Of a stretch of DNA of 64,000 nucleotides, positions 32,870-44,587 are shown in pieces (the stretch's first letter is position 1; every line of letters starts with the position of its first letter). A model generated the notes under the pieces. That model was not told where the DNA came from. It worked only from the letters and a program-made list of their open reading frames with translations, and made no database searches. The stretch is from Glutinoglossum americanum (Eukaryota; Ascomycota; Geoglossomycetes; Geoglossales; Geoglossaceae), in the NCBI GenBank assembly GCA_020080175.1, contig JAGHQL010000129.1:8009-72008 (forward strand), written 5' to 3'. Both the position numbers and the translations under genes were made by a program.

Positions 32870-33126
32870 TTTGTTATGGCTGTAATACGGTAAATAGTGG
32901 ATAGGATTGATGTTTTAAAATGGTCAAGTGTTTGGTTTGCACTGTTTGTCTCTAAGAAGCTTTGTAGCACGTTCCTCGGTAAGACATGCGATTCGCTAGA
33001 ACAAGCTCCCGAAGTTCCAATGCTCGAGCTATCCTACGGCAATTTATCGACCCCCGCAATCTAATCAATCCTAACCACTACTCAACCTCTCGTACACACA
33101 GCTACGTTGTAGGAACTCAATTCAAT

Positions 33127-35895
33127 ATGAAGTAAGTTGCATTACGACAGTGAAATGCCACGAATCCAAATCAGTTACAACATAGACAATTGCTTCTGCT
33201 AACCCATTTCTCTTCGACCAAAGATTTGGACAGCAACTCCGAACCTCTTTGATCCGAGGCTACCTTTACTACTATATCGCCTACGATGACCTCAAGAACA
33301 GCCTGAAGACACCCCATGTCACTCCACCGACAGCCGATAATCCGCACCCTAAACGCAAACCATGGACTGAGGACGATGAGAAGCGCTTCGTCTCTGAACT
33401 CGAAGGGGAGCTCGATAAAGTCTTCACTTTCCAGAGAGTCAAAAGCGGGGAAATCGTACGAAGGATAAAGGCTTCAGAAAAGGAAGTTAACGATGTTGTT
33501 GGTAAACTTGAACAGCAGGGTCCGAGGCGGCCTTCACACGCAAATCCAGAGGCTTTAGCAGATGTCCCCACTGAGGAAGATTTCATGTTGTTGGAAGAAG
33601 ATTTGAGTGATATCATTGCCGATGTGCATGATCTAGCAAAATTCACCCAGTTGAATTACACAGGTTTCCAGAAGATAATAAAAAAACACGATGTAAGCTA
33701 TTCCATCGTAACCTAGCATCGCAAATTCTAACCATGCCTTAATGGTAGAAACAAACCAATTGGCACCTAAAGCCTGTCTTTGCAGCTAGGCTAAAAGCCA
33801 AGCCATTCTTCAAGGACAATTACGACGCATTCATCGTGAAACTGTCAAAGCTTTACAATTTGGTGCGGACAAGGGGAAATCCAGCTCGCGGTGATAGCGC
33901 CGCTGGAGGTGGGCAACAGAACTTTGTCAGGCAGACAACCAAGTACTGGGTACATCCTGACAATATCACTGAGCTCAAGTTGATTATATTGAAGGTACAA
34001 GTGCGCCCGCGACGAACGAGTACCATCAAGTGCTAATTGCATCTAGCATCTCCCTGTCCTAGTGTTCAATCCTAGTAAAGAGTTCGAAACGGAGGACTCG
34101 GCAATCTCTTCTATTTATTATGACAACCCCGACACCTGGGAGCTATATACAGGTCGTCTCAAAAAGACTGAAGGGGCAGAAGCCATCCGTCTGCGATGGT
34201 ATGGCGGTATGAAAACTGAGACTATCTTTGTGGAACGCAAAACCCATCGCGAAGATTGGACTGGGGAGAAATCGGTGAAAGCTAGATTCGTGCTCAAGGA
34301 GAAGAATGTGAACGCCTTCTTAGAAGGGAAATTGACAGTAGAGAGTGTATTCGAAAAATCGAGGCGCGAGGGAAAGAAGAGCGAAAAGGAGATTGAAGAC
34401 TTGGAGCAGCTGGCACGAGAGATCCAGTACAGAGTGATTACCCGCAGGCTGCAGCCTGGTTTGTCTCAATCTCGCGTCCTTAGCTGACCCCCCTACTAAC
34501 TTTGACTAGTCGTTCGATCATTCTACAATCGTACGGCGTTCCAGCTCCCCGGGGATGCTCGTGTTCGTATTTCTCTGGACACCGAGTTGACTATGGTCCG
34601 CGAGGACAACTTGGATGGCAAAAGCCGTGCAGGAAATAATTGGCGAAGGATGGACATTGGAGTCGACTACCCCTTCTCACAACTTCCTGCAGAGGATGTT
34701 GAACGGTTTCCTTATGCTGTTCTCGAAGTCAAGCTCCAGACTCAGGCAGGGCAAGAACCGCCCGAATGGGTGAAAGACCTCACCAGCAGTCATTTAGTCG
34801 AGGCTGTCCCCAAGTTCAGTAAATTTATCCACGGCACCGCCATGCTATTTCCAACGAGGATCAATCTCCTAGCTTTCTGGATCCCACAAATGGATACAGA
34901 TATTCGAAAGCCTGTTACCCACCGTTTTGGTATAGAGCGGCCAGGGCAGTCCGCAAGCTACTCGACGAGCGATAGTCTCGAAGATTCTGATGACGAGGAA
35001 GATAGCGGCGCCGAGCTAGCAGACGGATCAGACCGAGGCGCGCCAGGCCACTCCCGTAACGATGAAGGGCTACGCGATACAATTGAACAGAACGGCAGCG
35101 ACCGCGCCACAGAATTTACTGGAAATGGCAATTTCCTGGATGCCGAGGAGCGCATCTCTGCCAGCCAGTTAGAAAACCCAGATGACTATCCCATCTACGA
35201 TTCCGACGACGAGGATGACGATCTGGAAGAGTCCCGGAGAATCGGAGGATGGCAATATCGACGAAAACTTTTCACGAGGGCGGTGAACACTGCGGGCGAA
35301 TACTTTGTTGCTGGCCTGGGGGCGCTCGTGTCAAGCCCAAGATCGTCAATGCCAGGAGGTTTGACTGGAGCGGCGGGTGGCCAGGTGGAGGCAAGGAGGT
35401 TCAAAGCACCAAAGGGAAAGCGTGAGAATTTAAAGCTTGAGATAGCCATTTCGACCCGAACTAATCATTTATGCAGGCATACACGTTCTAGTACGAGTAG
35501 AACCCAAAGTGTACTTTGCCGCCGAACGCACATTCCTCTCCTGGGTAAGATGAATCCCCGCCCCCTAACAACCCCTTAACTACTCACTAACCCCACCTCG
35601 CCAAACACAACAGCTCGAATTCTCTATCATCCTAGGCGCTATCGCTGCTTCCTTGCTTAACTTCGGTGATAGTATCTCCCTACTCTCAGCGTGGGGTTTC
35701 ACGGCCATTGCTTGCCTTGCTCTGCTCTATAGCATGGCCCTATACTTGTGGCGTGTTGACAAGATCAGGAAAAGGAGGGCCGTGAGATACCATGACAAGT
35801 ATGGCCCGACGTTACTGTGTGTTGGCTTGTTTGCGGCTGTTACCGTGAATTTCGTGTTTCGAATTAGGGAAGATGGCTGGTTTACAAAGGGGTAG
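33127..35895 (+). CDS. VTC4: Vacuolar transporter chaperone 4, polyphosphate polymerase
   Basis: Makes inorganic polyphosphate from ATP and feeds it into the vacuole; its SPX domain senses inositol pyrophosphates. Seven exons: 33127-33131, 33224-33692, 33749-33994, 34047-34458, 34510-35421, 35477-35544 and 35614-35895 (797 residues). Exon 1 is only 5 nt (ATG AA), joined to give [19 protein letters not shown], the SPX start. SPX ends with [20 protein letters not shown]. The catalytic tunnel domain has [48 protein letters not shown] and [18 protein letters not shown], all near-identical to yeast Vtc4. An acidic insert precedes three C-terminal transmembrane helices. The protein is about 75 residues longer than yeast Vtc4, mostly from that insert. 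It converges with OST1. Confidence 0.97.
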
Positions 35896-36061
35896 TGGGA
35901 TAGATATTCACAAACCATTTATGTTGTATGTATGTACATACGTTCGCATCGAGGACTCATCGTCTCCTTGACTTTTACCTAGCTTAAACCCATTTTTCTT
36001 CTACTTTTACATGGACAAAGATAACAAAACTTTCAATGGAAATATTAATTCAGAGACCATC

Positions 36062-37756
36062 TCATTTCCGTTTACCGATGCTAGTGTCCAGTTGCCCGAT
36101 GCCCCACGCAGCGATGAAGAGGCTAATAACTCCCAAAGAAATGGTAAAGGGTTTACGGAGACTTGCGATCAGCGGATAGTCGTAGGTTACCTAACGCATA
36201 GTTAGTCAATAAGTGTATATTAAATACTGAATCTAAAATCGAGCGAGGGCTCCTTACTACGAGAACTGTATCTCGCAAGTCATCCACAACGTTCAACGCT
36301 GTGAGCTTGAGGGTCGTGCGGCCGAGTGTGTCCATAAAAGCATGACGGAGTAATACCTCCGCAGAGACCAGGGGAACAGAGGTATGGTATTTTACGTTTC
36401 TGTTTAGGGCTTAGCACAGATTGAGAAAATGGTGATCCGAGGCCGGATAAGCCTACCGGGCGCCTTCTGGCAATATCACTCTAACCTCCACCCTTCCATA
36501 TTCAATACCTTCGGGCTGCTTGGGTCCTTCCATGAACGGTACCTTCAACACATAACTATCCCCAGAGCCAACCCTGCGTAGGAAGTTCTTCAAGTCGGCG
36601 TCCCAACCCACACGGAAATTATATTTCCAACCACCGAAGACTGGGTATCTCGGGGTTAGCTCTAAGTGTGCCTCTCGGGTGTTGCTCCTGAATCTGCTGG
36701 TCGATACATTTCCGATTTCGTCTGTGAAGTAGGGGTTCAGAGATCCCACGAGCAGAGGCATCTTTAAAGACGACACTGCAACTGTAGCCGGCTTATAATA
36801 TGATGTCGTCTGCCATGTGACGCGTGAAAATTGGCTCGAAAGGTTGGCCCCTTTGTTGACCGTCCAGTACCGATCTTCCGTAGCGAGGTTTCCACCCCAG
36901 TGGCTTACCTCTAAATCGCGCTCCAGAGTCGAGACGTGTAAAAGTGGTTTTGTGAACTCATAGCGCACTCGCACCGGTTCTTGAGCTCCAGCGGGCAATT
37001 CGCCGTATGGTCCATAGGTAAAGGTAGAGCCCTGTTTCTGGGGGTCTTCTGATCCATCCACACCTGTACCCTTAGGCATAATCGTATATTCCTTGATCTC
37101 CGTGCCAGGGAACTTGAGCTTCGTTTTCTGTTTTAATGTCGTGTACGCAGAGGGGGAATAGGCGGAAAACGTGTGAACAAGATATTGCTTGTCCATTTGA
37201 CCAATAGCCGCGGGGACTGGGAAAAGAGACGAGAGCAAGGAGTATGAGATACTAAGGGTTTGCTGGTTGGATGGTTTGAGTGGTTCCGGGAGACGAATAT
37301 GGTAGAACTGCGTTGAGCTTTTGACAATTGTAGATTTAGCAATCGCACACTAAAACGAGGAGGTATTGTGGGCTAAGGAGGTAACATGTGGCCAACCAAC
37401 CTTTGCGGATCGTACTCCACAACTCCTATCTCGAAACCCCCCTTCTCTGGGTTCTTCTTGTCCCTGACCTCGAATGCACCGACCTTCTCTAGCAGAGCAG
37501 ATTCGAAAGGTAGGAAATACTCATCCTGTGGCTTCTTGTCGACATTCTCAATAATCACATTTATTGTGTCTCTTGGGTATGCTTTCTCGAGGTTAATTGT
37601 TCGCACCAAGTTAACATTTCGAAAGACTTGCGGCGGTTTGAAGTTAGAGGGAAGTATCAATCGCGAATCCAGCGGTTGGGAGATGTTTGACCCCAAAGAA
37701 CATAAAACAGAGGATAGGAGTGAGAAGAGGCTTGCGGTAATAATGAGGGGCCTCAT
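36062..37756 (-). CDS. OST1: Oligosaccharyltransferase alpha subunit Ost1 (ribophorin I)
   Basis: ER subunit of the N-glycosylation complex. Four exons: 37756-37397, 37349-36457, 36399-36258 and 36190-36062 (507 residues). A signal peptide opens the protein (MRPLIITASLFSLLSSVLC). Conserved parts are TINVIIENVDKKPQDEYFLP, HWGGNLATEDRYWTVNKGAN, SRFRSNTREAHLELTPRYPV and FGGWKYNFRVGWD, then after splicing FMDTLGRTTLKLTALNVVD and TYDYPLIASLRKP. A transmembrane helix (SLGVISLFIAAWGIG) and a short tail (SIGKRK) end the protein. The donor of intron 1 (gttggc after AGGTTG) is weak and inferred from phase, while the last two junctions are strongly supported. It is divergent from the pseudouridine gene, 271 bp away. 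Confidence 0.93.
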
Positions 37757-38027
37757 AATTGGTGCTGGGAGGACCGAAGAAGCTTGGTATATAGAGTGAC
37801 GGCAATAATTGTGCCCTGTTAGTGCAAGGGGCTAGACGGGAAACTTCGTCTTTTGATAAGCTTCTCAGGTGTACCACAGAAGGTGTCCTTTTGTTTGCAG
37901 CAGTACAACTGAGCACGGTTGCGGTTTCACAGCTGAGCCTCATCGTCGAAACCCCACGCTATTATTATGCCGAGTCCGGAAATCAACAATTTGGAATACC
38001 CCTGCCAAAGTATGCAACCAGAGCCCA

Positions 38028-40684
38028 ATGGCTTTGGCAAGTATTGGAGGGTGGAAGCTAGCTGCCTTGAGGTATGCTATTCGCGGCCAGAGGGGCATTC
38101 ACTTAGACAATCGTTGTTTCAAAATCTCCGACGAGGTTCGAGAAGCAATCCATTCTCGGAAGCCAGTCGTAGCTCTAGAAAGCACTATCTACACCCATGG
38201 TATATATGGACTTAATCCCAGCTCCAGTTATACCGCTATACCGGCTAATATTATAGGCAGGCTTTCCATACCCAGATAACGTCGCCTTGGCTTCACATCT
38301 TGAATCTACCGTCCGTGTGCATGGTGGGGTACCGGCTACAATTGGAGTGATAGATGGCATAGCTCGCGTAGGAATGGGGACCGAGGAACTAGTTAGGCTT
38401 GCTGCCTCCGCTGGGAAGGACACTACACTAAAATTATCCCGACGGGACCTGGGCTTCATTTGCGGAATGGTACGGCACAATTAGCCCATAATGGGAGCAC
38501 CATCTTATACCAGCGAGATCATAATTGCTTTGCTGACTGTTGCGTGTGATCCTTAGGGTCTTAGTGGCAAGACCAGAAGCGGTGGAACCACGGTGGCTGG
38601 GACAATGCTGCTTGCTCATCTAGCTGGTATCAAAGTCTTTGCAACAGGTGGTCTAGGAGGCGTTCACCGTGGTGGAGAGAGTTCGTTGGATATTTCCGCC
38701 GATTTAACTGAACTTGGCCGCACTCCTATTGCCGTAGTTAGCAGCGGATGCAAGAGCTTTCTGGACATACCAAGAACTCTCGAATATCTAGAGACGCAGG
38801 GTGTGGGTGTCGCGACGTTTGCAGATGGAAGGAAAGGGCACACCAACTTCCCAGCATTCTGGACCAGAGAAAGTAGAGTTAGCAGTCCAGCTGTCGTCCA
38901 TGACGAAAAAGAGGCGGCTGCGATGATATGTTCGTGCTACCCCCTGAAGACTTTAGGGAAAGAATAACGCTCATAATGCAGACGCACAGAGGTCGCTTTC
39001 AATAACATCTGGTCTTCTATTTGCAAACCCCATACCGGCCGAGCATTCTATCCCGCTCAAACAAATGGACGGTGTCATTGCCACTGCCATCCGTGAAGCG
39101 GAGCAGCGAGGGGCCACCGGAAAGGACAACACCCCTTTCATTCTAAGAAAAATCAAAGAATTAACAAGCGGGCAAAGTCTTCCCGCAAATAGGGCATTGA
39201 TTGAATCTAACGTCATAAGAGGGACGAGGGTGGCCGTCGAGCTTTCGAGACTCGAAATAGAATCAGTGACGGCTCGACGGTGAGTGAGATATTATTAGAT
39301 TGCGTAACCTGACTAGGAAGAACTGATGGAGCATGTTCGTAGAGAAGGCAAGTCTATGTACGGCGCCTTGGGTGAGAATACCACATCGACAAGCTATCCA
39401 ATACTACATCACAAACAGCAACTTTCACAAAACATCCAACCTGTGGCGTTGACAGATCAATCATCGCCTTTTGGGAAAACCGAAATGGTCGAAAGTCATG
39501 CAGACATTCTCGTGGCTGGCTCTCTGGCGATTGATCTATCCTGCGATTTTACTCCACTAGCATCTCCGCCTAACAAAGCAGAGATCTCGCCACAGCCCCA
39601 CACCTCAAACCCATCCATCATCAGCCAAACCATAGGTGGGGTAGGATTTAACATCACAACCGCTGCCTACCTATGTGGAACATCTACGCGCCTTTGCAGT
39701 GTCGTGGGGGATGACCTGAGCGGTCGAACAGCGCTAGAGATGCTATGCAATCTTGGACTACAGACCAGCGCGGTACAAATTCTGGGCAAAGGCACAGGAA
39801 AGAGAACAGCCCACTACGTTGCAGTGAATGACGCGAAGAGAGATTTAGTTCTCGCAATGGCGGATATGGCCATCCTCGAAGACCACCCTGGAAGCTTTGC
39901 TAACATATGGGAGCCAGAGATCACCCGTGCAAAACCAAAATGGCTCGTTGTCGATGCAAATTGGGACGCGGAGACTTTACGCAAATGGATCTCTTCTGGA
40001 AAGGCGTCAGGAGCAGGCGTAGCCTTTGAACCCGTATCTGCTGAAAAATCCACAAGATTATTCTATAGCTCTACGAAACATCCGCTAGAGGTCTTCCCCA
40101 ACCACCAGATTGACATTGCAACCCCCAATTCCATTGAGCTGTCAGCCATGCATACCGCAGCCCATGAAGCCGGAATGCTCGACCGGCAAGACTGGTGGCA
40201 GATAGTCAACTCCTTAGGGATCCATGGTAGTACCCGAGACCGGCTCGTCGCGCTCACATCTCCTTTGCTTGTTGATCGGGGAACTCCACAGCAATCCATC
40301 CAGCTACTCCCATTCTTCCCCTGTCTCCTTACCAAACTCGGTCCACAAGGGGTCCTTCTGACTTGGCTTCTTAAACCTGGTGATGAGCGGCTCTCCTCGC
40401 CGGATGCAGCGCGCTACATCCTAACCCGATCATCCAATGGATCCGAGGTCGGTGGTGTCTATATGCGTCTGTTCCCCGCGGCTGAGGTCGTACCAGAAGA
40501 AGACGTTGTCAGTGTCACGGGGGTGGGAGATACGTTTTTGGGGGTAATGATATCAGGTCTAAAAAAAGGAAAGACTTTGGAGGAACTAGTGGAAATCGCG
40601 CAGAGAGGGAGTGTTATGACGTTAAAGAGTCGCGAGTCAGTAAATCCGAGGTTAGGGGAGCTGAGAAAGGAGCTGGAGAATTGA
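38028..40684 (+). CDS. Bifunctional pseudouridine-5'-phosphate glycosidase / pseudouridine kinase (PsuG-PsuK fusion)
   Basis: Fuses the two steps of pseudouridine breakdown: a PfkB-type kinase makes pseudouridine 5'-phosphate, and a PsuG (indigoidine synthase A-like) domain splits its C-glycosidic bond to uracil and ribose 5-phosphate. Five exons: 38028-38199, 38261-38469, 38557-38929, 38982-39265 and 39317-40684 (801 residues). PsuG is residues about 30-345: VVALESTIYTHGFPYP, GGVPATIGVIDG, SGGTTVAGTMLLAHLAGI, VFATGGLGGVHRGGE, SSGCKSFLDI and LLFANPIP. The kinase is residues about 395-801: ILVAGSLAIDLSCD, IGGVGFNITTAAYLCG, CSVVGDDLSGR, and GVGDTFLG with the catalytic Asp. The last donor (gtgacg) is atypical but gives correct phase and a 51-bp intron. 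The MALASIGGW start suggests a possible short targeting sequence. Confidence 0.92.
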
Positions 40685-43600
40685 ATGGATTGTTCCTTCA
40701 CAGCCTCTCGGGAACAATAAGTGGAATAGTTGCCCATAATAGATAGTACAAGGGTCCTAGTGTTAGTGACCGGACTGTGGAATTTCAAGCTGGACTGTCC
40801 GATCACATATCCCAGAACCCTTGTACCCCTGTCAACCAGGGCCACGCAGAGTACCTCAGCGGAACAAGTCTTAGCAGTCATGGTGATACATTCGTGACTT
40901 TTATTATTATCCCAGTATCGTGACTGAGTCATTCTAATCCTATAACACTCCGGCTACCTCAGCTGTCGCACGTACATGTACATAGAATTTTTGCATTGCA
41001 TTTGCTTCCATCTTCGACGCAAAGCAAGAAGTGAAAATGCTGAGAACCAAATGAAAACCTAAAAAACACTTTTCCGTCTCTCAAACTACGCCGAACTTCT
41101 ATGCAAGGATTTCCGGAGAGCAGATGCGACCATCACCGCCCCCGCCGACCCTTCAAAGAGATATAAATATGTTATAGTTTCGGAATACACTGGTCGCTTC
41201 AATATGCAATGCAAGGAAAAGTGCCATGCCTGGCCATGTGTGATGTCGCCCTTGGAATGTTCTACAATCCCAGTCAGTTTTCGAAATGCCGAGGTACTAG
41301 GCACACCACAAGTACTTACCGAATTTGATAGAAACGAATACATCCGAATTCATACAGCACGCACTCGTTCCCGAGAGCACTCGTGATTCCTCGACCGATC
41401 CGATCCCCAACTAGGCATGGAGGAAGGGAAATCAACGGGAGATGGAGGAGGAGCTGGTGGCTGCTGATGCTTGACAGATCGAATATCTACGGAGCAATCG
41501 AGAGCGAGTCTCGGTGGCGCTTTCATCGCAACAGAGATATCCTCACTAAGTGTTTCAGATGAAAGGACCGACAGTCGGCGGCGGGAGTATGAGAGTGAGG
41601 AAGCCAGCTTGACTGATGTTCGTTGGGTAGGCGTTTGGGTGGATAGGTGTTCCGGCGCTTGACCAGACTGTAGTCGAGTGGCAAGGGCTTATATAGGGCT
41701 TTTGTTGACACCGACTCTGGAGGGTTCGCCCGAAAGTATTACCCGAGGTATCACAAGTGCTCTTCAGAGAAAGCGATTGATACAATGATATGTTACTGTG
41801 GCATTCGGTGGTTAGCGGAAGGAAGAGAAAACAACAACATCCTTTGGGGGAGGACAGAGTTCCTTACAAACTTGTCAGGCTTTGGTTGGTGCGGTTGCAC
41901 TACGTGCGTATACAAACAACAAGACAGAGAGTGAACGTGCGCGTGTGTGACGGAGTGTGACGGAGAGTGTGATAATGTGTGATGTGTAGCTATTTTGTGT
42001 GACAATCAAAGAGAGCAAAATAAAAACACAAAGGAACAACCGCAAGGCTGGGGGGGGGGGAAGCCAGGTTTTTATCTTGGACCTCTGTCTGCTCCCGGAA
42101 ATCAAACGAATGAAGGGGTAATAAGTGTGGGAATGAACAACTCTGGTTTCGAACTATGCGCAGGTAAATCCGAGCATGCGCAAGGTGAAGCCTCATCCCG
42201 CGCGTCCGGCCGTCACCGGCGGTATGGTAACAAGCTTCCCCCATTGGCGGCATCGACGTGGGCATGAGCGTTGTGCTTCCATGTTCCCCGTCTGCCGGGC
42301 CCGCGAATCCAATACGGGCAGCTGAACCAAGAAGCTGGGGGAAGCTCATCTCACCTAGTCAACCAGCTTAGCGCACCACACGCTTCCTTTTTTTCCCATT
42401 TTTTCTCTTTTTTTTTTTTTTTTTCCCTCATCTAACCTCTCATTTATCAATTTTTTTTTTCTTTTTAGAGTTTTACCAACGCTCCAAGCCCAGGCGCTGG
42501 GATCCAGTGGCTCGAAGTCTCGACAGTCGACTCTCGATAAGTTTACCCTACTCGTGGCTGCGAGTGCCTGCTACTTTACTAAATGCACTCGCAATTCTCT
42601 TACCCCAGGATACTCCAGCCTGCATCCTGTCGGCGGGCCGGGGATCGAGGTTCTATAGGCTTTTCCACGAGGCATGTCCTATGTAGGTCCGGGACTAGCT
42701 CCGTCCCAGGGGATTGAAAAGTGGATCGAGATCCCGGGTCCGTGGGGCAAGGCAACAGATTTCAGATTGCAAGGCACCGCCCGGGCTGCAGTGGAATGCC
42801 GGTGGAATGTTGGAACATTTTCCTTGTCCCAGTTACATAAACCGAGACGAATCCGACACCGACAAACGACGCAACCGCTAATCGCGTTTCCCCGGGTACC
42901 CGGGACCTTACCGGGAGAACCGGCTCATCTGCACGAAGGCACAGTGATCTTTGCGACTGGTCATCACTTGGATCATCAAGCCCTTTCATCCGTAGGCTTA
43001 AACACAGGGTGTGGGGGATAAAGTACAGTCTTACAGTAACGGGGCCAGGAAAAGGAGGTATGGTCGGAATTCGTCACTTCGTGGTTTCGTTCCGGATTCC
43101 AATCCCCATGGTTTCGGGCTTTGACTCATAATTTGTGGGGTGCATGAGCGTACAACGTAGAACGCAGTACGATACAAGCACATGTAAGTCTCTCCTGGGC
43201 AATAAAGGTAGATCTATCCCCCCACGCCATTAAAACTCACTAGCGGTCTTCGAAGCTCCTTGGGTTATCGACCAGACCGAAGATATAGAATCCTACGACA
43301 AACAGTGGGATGTACCCAGGACAAATATGCGAGATAGGAGAGATGGGTGGTACCCCCAAACGATCAAGCATCAGGCGTTGCTTCTTTCGTGGGGAAGGAG
43401 CGAACATTCGGTTCGTTCAGCTTGGCGTGGGGTTGTGCTCCTCCAAGTTTCAGCCCTCCCTGTTGGCCCTTGATCCTGGACGAATGGGACTTGCATGATC
43501 CCCTAGCCTTAATACGACTTGCCTCAAACGCCAAATTGCCCTGCTGTGAAAATCCCCTGGGCTCCCAAGTAAGGCTTCGTAACCACATAAACAGATCACG

Positions 43601-44587
43601 TACCCGCTGGTTTCGGGGCAACAGGCACAGGTGAGCGGTTTATTGCAGAAGTAAATATACGAGCTCTTGCACAACGCCGGAGTACAACCGGCGAATACGA
43701 TCGATGCATACTCGGCGCTGGGACACGACAAGCAAGATGGTTCGCAGCGCGGGTATCGACCAAGCGTGTAGTATTATATGGTGGATGGCCAGCGTTGCTG
43801 CTGCTCGTAAACCGACAACAAGCAACAACAACATCTAGACCGAAAACCAACGCTCTCACGCCAGGTCTATATCAATACCCTACGTGAAGACTCGGGTTCT
43901 GGAATTTCGCTCCGACCGGGTAAAAAAAAAAATATTTATCGCACCCGCAGCTCCCTCGAACAGCGCAATCTAATCTGAATACAACATGAATCTGGCTCGG
44001 AGCCCGAGGTCTGTGTTTCGTTTTGTTGGGTGCCGAGCGTTTTAAAATCAGCAATGGGGCAAAGAAGCAATGAGTATCACCTGCCCCGAAGGCCTTGGTA
44101 ATTTTCCCAACCGTCCTCGACAATCTCTGTGCCCGAGTTTTGTTGTTCCTTGTCTAAATCACGCGTCCGGCAAGGTTTTGTTGTACAAGCTGATGCTGCA
44201 GAAAATTCTGATTACAAGTGGAGGTTGATTTTGTGCCCCTCACTCCTTTGCCCCACCATCGAACTTCGGCCCCGTCCCGCGACCAGCCAGACACCTAACA
44301 ATTAGAGGCTAACACGTTTTCTTACATATCTAAGGTCCGCAGTAGATAGCGCCCTCGTTCCTTTCGCTTTCGATAAGGCCTTCAATTGAGGTTGAGGCTG
44401 CAGGACCTTTGTGCAACGCTCGAACAGCACCTTGCTGGCATCGAAGCGACAATATCATACTCCTCTGGTTCCTACAACTACGTGCAACGCGAACCACACC
44501 CAATTTAAGATTTGCCCGCGCTCACGGAAACTTCGCCGTTATATACCATCGCCCGTAAAACCAACAAGGGCGATAAGATAAGTCAAG
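40685..44587. other. Largest gene-free region (3.9 kb), upstream of hexokinase
   Basis: No open frame here looks like a conserved protein. It contains a pyrimidine/T-rich belt at about 42383-42472, typical of fungal core promoters, about 2.1 kb before the hexokinase ATG. Short GC-rich words matching the degenerate CreA consensus SYGGRG occur at 42603-42608 (reverse), 42638-42643 and 42742-42747, with more near 42891 and 43011. An A10 tract lies near 43923. It may hold a long hexokinase regulatory region, a non-coding transcript or short unrecognised genes. Confidence 0.45.

Noticed and set aside
41086-41711. Minus-strand open frames of 62-85 residues
   Set aside because: They could be exons of a small gene, but no conserved motif or phase-consistent join was found.
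42674-43021. 115-residue plus-strand open frame in the hexokinase upstream region
   Set aside because: No recognisable domain, no splice context, and GC-rich sequence where long open frames arise by chance.
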